From Lunularia cruciata (Eukaryota; Streptophyta; Marchantiopsida; Lunulariales; Lunulariaceae), in contig OX419756.1 of assembly GCA_948567375.1 (NCBI GenBank), positions 48,002,333-48,066,332 of the forward strand: a DNA stretch of 64,000 nt, read 5' to 3'. How positions within the stretch are numbered: the stretch's first letter is position 1; each line of letters begins with the position of its first letter. Under the pieces are notes generated by a model. It did not search any database, was not told the DNA's origin, and saw nothing but the letters and a program-made list of their open reading frames with translations. This document shows positions 54,528-64,000 of this stretch, piece after piece. Made by a program: the position numbers and the translations under genes.

Positions 54528-57500
54528 GAAGCGTGACATCTCGAGGAAAAATGAATGATGCAGTTGAAAGTAGAAGAGAATCATCGTGCAAGCAGGAAGA
54601 TGCATCCGAAAGCAAAGGGAACGTTCGAACAAGAAAGAAAACATAGTGATACTATATAGATGATAGATGCGTGTGAGCGAAGTCCAGCAGGACAGGACAG
54701 GAGTGGACTGGATGGTCTATGGGATCACCACATGAGTCCCAACACCCCTATATACTAAAAGGAAACAATCAAAACTGTCATATAGTGCCCAAGTAGGCTG
54801 GGCGAGTGCCAGTGCCTTCGTACCGAATTTCTGTTCGTTAGCTCATGAGTGCCAAGGCAGGCACTCAATAGTTTCGTAGATATAATGTAGAATGAGTGAT
54901 TAACACTCGAAAGGAACCAAGAGGATCTTGTGTGATCAAAGCCAAATGGATCTTATTATCATGCATCATTGTTTCCCAAGTCCTTTCTTTGTAGTTGTAC
55001 AAGGTCTTCCAATGGTGGAATGTGGAACTTGCAGACAAAGAAGACCGGTTAAACCTGAATCTGATCCAAAGATGATAACATTTGGTTCCTTATGCAGGAT
55101 CCGTCAGCAAGACAATCTAAAGTGGAATCGATTATTGACAGATATATTCCAATCTCTCTGACACATTGGAGGAGTTCAAATGCACATGAGACGCAAGTCT
55201 TTCATGGTGGTGGACGGTGAGAAAGAGAGCAAGTTTGGGCGATCTGTCAGCCATCCCCGGAATAATAAGTAAAAAACATCATGGCACTGTATCTCCCTCA
55301 CATACACAGCCACAGCGGTTCGCTTCCAAGGCCATAGTCGGATCGGGAAGTTCGGAACCTCGAAACTGGGTTGATCGATCAATCTATGCTTTGCATCCAC
55401 GGCATAGATGCAAGACCGCACTTATAACCTGGTCAGAAATTAGTCAGTCAGAAGATAGCAACAATCACTTCCTTTTCCTCGTCCTCGACGTACGGTGCGA
55501 GCATCATCAGCCCGTGGCAGCCTCCCTAGGCCATGACATCGCCAGCATGCGGACGGACTCGGAGCTGAGAACCGACTCTCTTCTTCTTTCATACCAGGTG
55601 GAAAATCACGAGATCCGTGCGAAACCAACACACACGGTCCTGTCGACGAGACCATAAGATTCTTTCCTTCCACCACGCTGCTGTCCTCTCGAGGAGACCA
55701 TGAGACTCTTTTAGCTTCCTCCAGAGTGTGGATAAACACTTACAGTCGTGGCCCATTTCTGCTTCGACTTTGACCTTTCTTTACTGCTGCTGCTGCTGTT
55801 GTTCTTTCAGTTCTTACAAATGATTGAGTGTACATTTCTTCCTCCAATTAGACTCGACGCGATCATCAGTCCCCTGTACTGTCATGACTCAAACTGCCCC
55901 CTCTCCGTTCTTCCTTTATCAACATCATCCACCCACCCGCCCGATCGGTTTCTCCATCCACTCTCACGACAACAAACATCACCTTTGCCAATTCCTCGGC
56001 ACTTTTCGTCTCTGCCGCTGCTGCTATTAGGAGAAACCTAGGAAAACCTCTTCTTCTGGTGGTTTATTAACACTTTTATTTTTAGTGGATCATTAACAAT
56101 CCAACCAACACACACCCAACACTTCATCATCAACATAAGTAGATTAATGTACGTATTAAGCATGTTCTAAACAAAATCTACATGAATTCTTATTTGAGTA
56201 CATCAAAATCACTGTTTGTCTAAACATGTATGTAACATCAAAACGCCACCCACATAGGATAACTAACAAGAAGGATAAACACCCCATCGAGCAGTATAAC
56301 GATAAAGCCTACGAGGTAAATGGGGCTAGGCCCCAGCTTTACCTCTAATTACCGTACAAAATCTTGGTCAAGAAGATTTTAGATTTGAGAAGGGGAAAAA
56401 AAAAACCATATGTATTTATACAGGGGTATGTTAGAGAGAAAATTTCAGAGTGACCTCATAAGAACTACATTTACAAGAGATAATCTTCGGTTACATTTGC
56501 TTCTCGGATAATATATATAATCCAAAGGTGACATGCATAACTTGTCTAAGATACAGAACAGAATCATCGTTTGTTGATGACCTGAAATGTGCTAGGTCTA
56601 CCTACAATCACGTAATGTTTGCTTATGTCATCAATCAGAACCCACAATGGATCCAATCAAACAGCATTACCACGGCATTTTAAGATTTGATTCTTCAAAA
56701 ATGGCTAGAAACTCTTAGAGTGGACCATACCACAAGTCTTGGTCAAGAAGGGTTCAGATTGGTCGTAATGGCATCCATCCAGTCTCAAGGTCCACAAAAT
56801 CATTGAAAGTATTGTGGGGCCTTTTCCGGAGATTGAGCTTAGTTTCTGACAAGTGTCTTTAACCTTTCTCACTCTTTCATTAGAGAAGATTCCACTGTAT
56901 ATGAAAAGTGCAAGCAACATTTACTTTCCACACTTCCACCAACATGGACTACTACGACCATAATCTTCATGGATTGATCTGCAGGACAAGAAACCTCCAT
57001 TTTGGCCGAACGAACCGCTTCAGAGGACGACGAAGAAGAAGAAGCAGACGACCAAATATTTGTCATATCTTGCTCAGTGCTTAGTCTATCCAATAGCAGT
57101 GGTGGTAGAAGAAGAAGAGTGGAAATAGAAGAAGTAGTAGTAAGTGGTGGCTCCTTCCTTATCCAAATTCTGGAAGCTCTTGACCATAACGAAAGGCCAG
57201 TTTAATTTGGCTTCAGACTCTCGGTGTACATACTCCAAAGGAAAGTTTTTATTTCCTTTCTAGCATGTTAGCAAGAATCTGACGTGCCCAGTTATGGAAG
57301 GGTGAAGAAAAACGCTCATCAAGCGATGATATGTGATCCCATATTGATATTTAAAAGTTTCACTTGAGTTGAGAATCTGATGACTGTGTTAAAAACGAAT
57401 ATGGCATGCATGCTCAAGTTCAGAACCCAACTGGCGTAACTGACAGTTTGAACTCTAGCATAAGTACACCATAAGTAAAGGTTCCAATTCCAAGAGTTTA

Positions 57501-59657
57501 AGATGAAATGCGAGTAAGAGTAAACGCTAATCTAAAAGTTTTTCTTCTCAACGGTTTCTATGCGAGAAGAAAATAGAAAGTTCCAATTTAATAGCACTTA
57601 AAAAGAGAATATTAGTACGTTCCGTATATGGAATGTTTTTTTGGCGTTTTCCATCTTATGCAGATATATGCATCTATAATTCTTTTGCATCTCAAACAAC
57701 GTCTTTTCTTCTCTTCTGGAGTGTGTCTCTATCTTTTCTTTTCATGGAGAACGTTGAGCAAAATTCACTGACTTTAAGTTTGCTGATGTCATGTGAAAAA
57801 GAAGAAGATAAAATGTACAAAAGGTATTCTGGATATATATACATATAGTATAGGACCTAGAAGAGTTTATTCTTCCGTGATATGCGAAGAAAACAGGGAG
57901 GAGCAAATGAATCGTACCAAGGAATCTATCGAGGCAAGGAAAGCCCCATCATACGATAATAGTAGTAGTACGTGGTTGTCCAAAATCCCCAAAGGTATCT
58001 TTCCATAAAGAGGGCTATGATCCAAAGAAGTTTGCTTATGTTACAGGTTATTGTATACACACGTTTTAGTGAGCTCTTACTTATGTCATGATCTTTTTTT
58101 TAAATTCGAATGCTTATACTATTTACAATGACCCTTTATGTTTGGGTTAATCATCTTCCTTTCTTTTAAAAATAAATTTTTGTATGGATGATTTTATAAC
58201 TCAACCCAACCCGTTGTTTAGAACTTGAAATAGGATGCCTTTTACCATGAGATTGGAGCTCAAAAGCAGAGTTAGAAAACCATGTTGCTTTCTGATCTGC
58301 TGTACCCTATTCTTCATAAGAAATGAAGAAATGCACACGATGTATCATACAGAATTCCAACTCTGTTTTTTTTCTTTTTTGATAATATCTATCGATGATT
58401 TACCGGTGGAGATGATATGATATGCTCTCTTTTGCACCGTTACGTGCTTAACTCTTTCCTCTCTTTTTTTTCTTAGTCTTATCTGAGAGTATGAGCACAC
58501 CAACCAGTGACAACTGCCAGCTTACAATCCAAATAGCATCATTCTTACGTTAGCCCTTTAAAAATGCATGTGGCCAGGGAATATAATCTTCCCACCCTCA
58601 CCGAAAGAGTGTGGACATTACATAACCTAGCGACCTTAGCAGCGAAAAAGCGTTCACCAAATGGAGGTCCTATGCATCCAAAGGGAAGTTTGTCGTATCT
58701 GGAAGGGAAGAGGGACGCTCGTTTTCAGCCACCTGAAGACCCGGTTACCTACTCCACGGCGACCGTCACCGTCGCAGTCCAAGGCGACCTCGTCACTCCT
58801 TTAGTGCTACTACTGCTAGAGTAGTAGTAAAAAAGAAATGGATGCCATGAACTCCGTTTCAAGTTCTTGCTTTCCGACTTCTTTATCGTTTTTTGTTGGC
58901 TCAGATTTCTTTGTCGTATCTCAAGTGAATCCTTCTTCACACATGCCATGTGCACTTGTCTTGAGAGGTGGAAGCCAATCATTCCCTCCCTGCTTCTGCA
59001 TAGATTTTCTGGGAAGAAAAGGTACTGATACCGTTGATGATGTCTTCAATTCACGAGAGAGTTCACTCTGCATTCGAGAAAGCACGTTCAGGCTCATGTG
59101 AGCAGGATGCTGTTCAATTTGGGATTCTGGGGAAGAATGGTCGGTCGTAAGGTTCCATTCATATTTCAGAATTGGGTAAAGTTTTACCGTGATCGAATGG
59201 GAGAAGTCGAGATCATTGAAGTATGGTATGGACTCCGAGGTATTAAGTTCAAGAGCCATTCAAAAGTGGGAAGAGCTGGAGTTGATACCTAGGGAGGGTA
59301 TCTATAGTGATACCGTAGTAATCAGGGAGTAAATAAGGAACGTTACCCAGTTAGTAGGGCTGATGTAGGATTTGCTGGAAGTAGCAACATTCAATCCAAT
59401 TCAACAAGTTAATGGAATAAAGAAGCTTAGTAATTGTCAAGTATAGTAGATGAATTTTTCCTTGTTGAAACGTTATATATTTAACAGGGAAATAGGGTGG
59501 TAATGATAATTGTTTTCGGTGACTCATCTCATATGAGTGATTCTCCATTCACATGGATCTTTCAAATATAACATTTGAAAGAGAAGCTAGTGACGATAAG
59601 TAGAGATTATTTTTTTTGGGTTCATAACAAGATAGCTTGAAGAAACGATTCTGCTTT

Positions 59658-59661
59658 CCAT

Positions 59662-59706
<45 letters not shown>

Positions 59707-59707
59707 C
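59658..59707. repeat. 7-bp tandem repeat (CCATTTT)n
   Basis: About seven units of CCATTTT, the first with an extra T. Confidence 0.92.
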
Positions 59708-60792
59708 TTTATGAGATAAAACATTATGTGAATCTCGATCGTATTGTATTCTAACTCCCGTAAGCAAATACGCCATAGAATATAGAATCCATAACTTACC
59801 ATCAAAAGGATGCTCCCAGGCAGCGAGGTTCTTAAATAATTCGTGCTGCAAAGTGACCAGATATGATTTATGTTGTTTCTTGATGCTTACCAAATCCACG
59901 AAAGATATTTTTTAACCAGGTTTGGATGATGAGTTGAAGTACTTCGAGAAGTAATCGCGTTTGGCACTTTATTCTTCTAAGTGCTGTACAAGATGGATGT
60001 CATTCAATAACTTTTGGAAACTTAGTATATTCACACATTATCCCAGCCGGAGTATTATCATTATAAGGGTTTGTGGTCAGAATTGAACAAGCGAAGAAAT
60101 ATCATGACGAAGATGGGCACGACCCTCAAGAATGGACCACCAACACCTCCTAGACGGAGAAATTGTAGCGTACTGCATAATCAGTTGATCTCCATTCCTG
60201 TTGCAACGCATATATTTGTTATCTCCCCTGAGATTTGGTAACAGAAAAGAGAGGGGATCTGTTTTGGAACTGTGGGAACAGATGTTATTCAACATGTGAT
60301 CCACGTAACAGGAAAGATGGCTGTTTATAGAAACCGCAGGGATAGAAATGTGGAACCGTAGAAGAAATGGGAATTTCGAGGATTTCAAATTGCCAATGTA
60401 CTTTAACAAGTTGTTGTTGTGATGCTTGTGGGCTGTACAGTTGGAGTGAGCCAGTACTACGCTCGACAGGTTCATGCACATGTCTCAGTTGTTGCGTAGC
60501 GAATGCAGATGGACAGATTTGTTGTATCCTTCTTGGGACCTGCTAGAACGAACATAAAGAAAGAGCTCCGGAGTTTCCTTCTTGAATCACACCTCTCCCT
60601 GACGATTTCTTGTTGTTCTTGCGGTACTGTACAAGGATCAGTGACAACACCCTTTTTATCTTTTGTTTAAGTAGGATTTGCAAATCGCTAATGATGTGAT
60701 AAGGCGTTGTGATCAGTACTCTACATTGTGGACCAGCAGGGCAAGCGAGGGCTGGGGTCGCAGCCCTCTTCGAACTATTCACGAATGACGAG

Positions 60793-60815
60793 GTGGGATG
60801 TAAAGTACATCCCAC
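60793..60815. repeat. 10-bp inverted repeat, 3-base loop
   Basis: GTGGGATGTA and TACATCCCAC around AAG. A second inverted pair (TCCACTAAC / GTTAGTGGA, about 60896-60926) lies 80 bp away. No element could be assigned. Confidence 0.6.
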
Positions 60816-62827
60816 TTACCACTGTACCAACAGCTTCGATATGTCGAACTTCGCGGCATTTTACATTCGCATTCGTGATCTCTTGTCGCGGTTTGTCCAC
60901 TAACTATAATCACGGAGGTTAGTGGACTGTAACATTCGTAATCATCCTGTGTGGTCTATCTATCCACAGTCCGTACTCAGGGTTATACCTGGGGGGCCGT
61001 AGTGGGTAAATGATATCTATTGACAACATTATACTGTGCCGCATATATGCAAAGTACAGTATGAGAAAAGTACTATTGGAGTAAACTACCGTGTAGTACG
61101 TTTGCCTATCTGTTCTTTCTCGAAACCTTATCCAGTTCAGTTGTGTCCAAGCCCTGCAAACATGATGTGTTAAACTAACTGAGTGACTAACTACGCGTAG
61201 GCGTCCATAGTTCACCACTCTCTGCCCAAATCAGCGCCAGACTGGTTCCTTTCCGCTCGACATGTCAATTCCTCTGACTACCATAGCAGTCCTGTGGTCC
61301 TCAGGAAAATCTGCGCAACTTAATTGGGCAATAGGCATCTTTCTTCCCCTATGAGGTTTGTTGTTATATGAGGTCGAGGAGGGCCATATTTCTGGTCTTC
61401 TCCTCAACTGAGTTTTCCCACGTCGTTACTGGTCATTACTGGTTTTCTCATGTCATTACTGGTGGAAGCCACAACCTGTTTCACACATGCTTCTCTTTTC
61501 GTGAGATAACCCAGACCAGGATGAGCTACATGAAGAGCGTATTTGCTAGTTCAATCCTCATCTCGTCTACACATTTCACTCTACTTGATCGAATCTACTT
61601 CTCACTACTTTCTTACTTGGTGTACGACTCCAACTGCTGCGTCGTATGGACTCCTAGAGAGTGCATTATCCGCGGTTTATTGCACTTTGACCCACGCGGC
61701 AGAGCAAGGAGGGTCGCCGTGCGCATGACTTATATCACACCCAGTTCATCACTTCAACCAGTATAGCTCGCTGCCTGACAGTTTTCAACATGCTCGGTAT
61801 TAGGTCCGGAAAACCTCGCCGACCAGGAGGTCGTACACAAATTAATCCAGGTTCGAGGAAAAGGGGAACGAGAACTTAGGGCAACAAACACCCTGCTCAA
61901 TCTTAACCTTTGCACATGTTTTAGGTGGAGAGTTCCCGCAAGACACTAAATCAAATGCCCACTTGGCACTCTGTTTATTGTTTCCAAACATGCCGCAGAC
62001 AGGGGGGCCCAAGTTACAACATGAGATTATGTGTATATCGTAATCTGCGCAAAATTTTGAGACATGAAACTGTTTAGATCAATCGACGGGGGTCGACAGT
62101 AGAACTCCTACATCCAGCGTTATGAATGTTTTGTCATCACCAACTTGCTTCGTATCCGGTAAAAACCCCCGAATGACAAATTCCTACATCTGCTGATCCT
62201 CCAAAAATTGCCGCAAGCAGAGCGATGTACAAATTTGGAACACCACCCCTGCTACTTAAAAGTTTCAAAACGATGCATATCCTAGTCCCCTGCACATCAG
62301 GAACGCAACCGAAATTCACGTGTGAGGGAGTATCAAACATCGACTTCACAATCAACTCGTTCCGCAAATGTCATTAAAATTCTATCATCCATGGTGACAA
62401 GTAAACAGAAATATGGACCATTGGGGCCAAAATGTTTCGATCGAATGAGACCTCTTCAATAACATAAACAATATCAAACATGAATTAATCGTACAGTTCC
62501 CACAAACGGGGGGAGTCCCAACCCTCAAGCTGTAACACCAGCCAAAGTAAATAGCCAAAACATGGGCGCCTGTAATCTAATGATCAAATGTACAGTTTTA
62601 CAGCGATTAATCAGTGCTTGGTTCGGCCTTGAGTTTATCTAACAATCAACAATCCACTAGTAATTCTCTCATTGTAGCCCTAAAGGATTTTCATTCAGAT
62701 TTCATTGTATCCGTTGCACCTTGGACGAGCACTCGTCTGAAAACGTCCCAAAGTAAGCATCTCCGTTGAAGACAGTTGCAAAATTGAACCTCCCACCGTT
62801 TCAGAATCTAGGAAGACGAGTCCCCGA

Positions 62828-63658
62828 TCATTCACCCAAAAATCCTGTTTGCCTCAGCACTGCGTTACGAACCCGGCTCAAGTCTCTGCCTTTCAAAGTC
62901 CGTCCCGCTCCTTCGCACATAGAAAACGTGGTAATTTGACTCCTAGCATATTCACGTTGAATCAGTTCGTGAGGTGGAAGCCTCTCCTCATCTTCGTCGT
63001 CGTTGTCAGTATCCACCACCTCATCCACAAACTCCTTGGTTTTCCTCTCCGTGCCTAAGATCTTCGTCCAGTCTGGCACATTAACTGGAGCGGACTGGTG
63101 CAAAACCTTGCTATTCTCTACAACAGATGATACTTGCGTAAAATGAGACGCTTTCGCCTCTCTATGCGGAATCAGACGAGATGGTGTGCCCTTATCCCGA
63201 GAAGGGGCCCCGGAGCCGTTGGTCGAAGCACGGTTTAAAGGACTAGGATACCCGACGCCGCGCGCACGGCCTCCTTCAGCGTATGCCATTGACAGACCAG
63301 GATCTTTCTCCAGACCCAGCCAACGTCTGCCGCTGTTAAAAAGGCGGAAATGATCCCCACCGGCATCCGTCTCCTTGCTGCTACTACCATACCCTCCCAG
63401 ATCGAACTTGCGAACTTCCGGGACAGGACTCTCATCCCCCCAACCTCTTGTCTCGCCCCAAATGTCTTCTTCATCCAACTCGTTGACAGCACTTGCATCA
63501 AACGCAGGGGTTTGGGGCTGCGATGCGAGGCCGAGAAGCATGTCCATGCGACTGCTGTTCATGGCCATGTGATCGCGCATTACAGTGGTCAAACCGTTGG
63601 AAATGCGGTCGCTACGGGAAAAAGCTTCTGGTCCTACACTGCTGATTCTAGCCATCAT
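62828..63658 (-). CDS. senescence regulator S40 family protein (DUF584)
   Basis: 276 codons, single exon, from ATG at 63658 (a second ATG follows at once) to TGA at 62828-62830. The C-terminus has the S40/DUF584 signature: VNVPDWTKIL, an acidic run (DTDNDDEDEERLPPHE) and GRTLKGRDLSRVRNAVLRQT. The N-terminal part has LDEEDIWGE, matching the acidic DEED-W motif at the start of S40 proteins. S40 proteins are plant-specific, usually nuclear, and linked to leaf senescence and stress. The protein is longer than the roughly 100-250 residues common in seed plants, mainly by a Ser/Gly-rich middle. No intron or frameshift is seen. Confidence 0.88.
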   Translation of the reverse strand: MMARISSVGPEAFSRSDRISNGLTTVMRDHMAMNSSRMDMLLGLASQPQTPAFDASAVNELDEEDIWGETRGWGDESPVPEVRKFDLGGYGSSSKETDAGGDHFRLFNSGRRWLGLEKDPGLSMAYAEGGRARGVGYPSPLNRASTNGSGAPSRDKGTPSRLIPHREAKASHFTQVSSVVENSKVLHQSAPVNVPDWTKILGTERKTKEFVDEVVDTDNDDEDEERLPPHELIQREYARSQITTFSMCEGAGRTLKGRDLSRVRNAVLRQTGFLGE

Positions 63659-64000
63659 CCTTCGACTTGGCCAAAAATTCTGTCCGCAACAATAGTAATC
63701 TACCTTCTTAACAATGGAATTTGTCGATCAAAATTAGGTGCGCGGGCTGATCGGACGAACAATTACGTCCTCCCGAAAATCCAATGCCAGCAGAGTGAGA
63801 ATCGCACTCCGACTACGCTGGATTTAAAGTGTACCAACAATTGAGTAGAGACGGAAAACTCGACGCCAAGAGGACCTGCGTCAAAGCATGGAAGCTCAGA
63901 CTACAGCTCCAAGGGAAGAGTTCACCAGAGCACTTGTGACTCACACGAAAGGTATTGTTAACCACAAGTGAAAGAAACTGATCATCGATCAGACACGATT
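63659..64000. other. upstream region of the S40 gene and window edge
   Basis: Should hold the 5' UTR and proximal promoter of the S40 gene. No strong TATA box is seen. A plus-strand ATG at about 63889 opens a short frame (MEAQTTAPREEFTRALVTHT) that meets a GTATTG donor-like site; it may be the first exon of a neighbouring gene but is unsupported. Confidence 0.3.

Larger units (their letters stand above)
53891..62827. other. 8.9-kb host stretch without a recognised gene
   Basis: Short frames only, none with a known domain or a convincing exon chain. It contains a TTA microsatellite (54490-54527), a 7-bp tandem repeat (59658-59707) and small inverted repeats near 60793-60926. Base composition is less AT-rich than the nest in places. 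A lowly conserved or non-coding gene cannot be excluded. Confidence 0.45.

Noticed and set aside
53891-62827. Several open frames of 60-130 codons, for example at 55217, 58564, 59549 and 61368.
   Set aside because: No domain, no consistent splice-site chain, and frames overlap on both strands. They look like chance frames.
1-64000. CRISPR arrays, rRNA genes, working tRNA genes.
   Set aside because: No regularly spaced repeats and no rRNA similarity. The two tRNA-like blocks are too divergent to be functional.

Overview
This is nuclear DNA of a land plant. The best host marker is a senescence-regulator S40/DUF584 gene near the right edge (62828-63658, minus). A multi-exon host gene of unrecognised family lies at about 4107-7115 (plus). 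A seed-free plant (bryophyte, lycophyte or fern) is my guess, because of the unusual retroelements; the window does not prove it.

Layout. 1-2645: a decayed Penelope-like retroelement with its GIY-YIG nuclease at the N-terminus, then a CxC motif and reverse transcriptase. 2646-8162: host DNA with the multi-exon gene. 8167-53886: one 45.7-kb nest of retrotransposons. 53891-64000: host DNA with little that is recognisable until the S40 gene.

The nest. The outermost element (minus strand, target-site duplication TATA) belongs to a Ty3/gypsy family I call M. Other M copies lie inside it: 23059-40099 (plus, duplication AGGA), a minus fragment 14187-15443, a plus fragment about 9770-14177, and the youngest copy 43700-53631 (plus, duplication AAGT). 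A second Ty3/gypsy family, T (Tat/Athila-like), contributed a full element at 25101-32836 (duplication GATC) and three solo LTRs (17057-17748, 20550-21239, 40923-41605). All insertions with readable ends made 4-bp duplications.

Family M is the system to look at. The young copy has one frame (45682-52800, 2373 codons) coding, in order, Gag with two zinc knuckles, aspartic protease, a cytosine-5 DNA methyltransferase with motifs I to X including the PCQ and ENV centres, reverse transcriptase, RNase H, DDE integrase and a C-terminal PHD finger. A UAG codon in the leaky context UAG-CAG-CCA lies between methyltransferase and reverse transcriptase in all three copies that keep the region. The end repeats are not ordinary LTRs: the order is A1-internal-B1-A2-B2, a split direct repeat known from DIRS/PAT-type tyrosine-recombinase elements, yet this element carries a DDE integrase and makes duplications. 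The remaining stops and all seven A1/A2 differences sit at CG or CHG cytosines, as expected for decay of methylated DNA.
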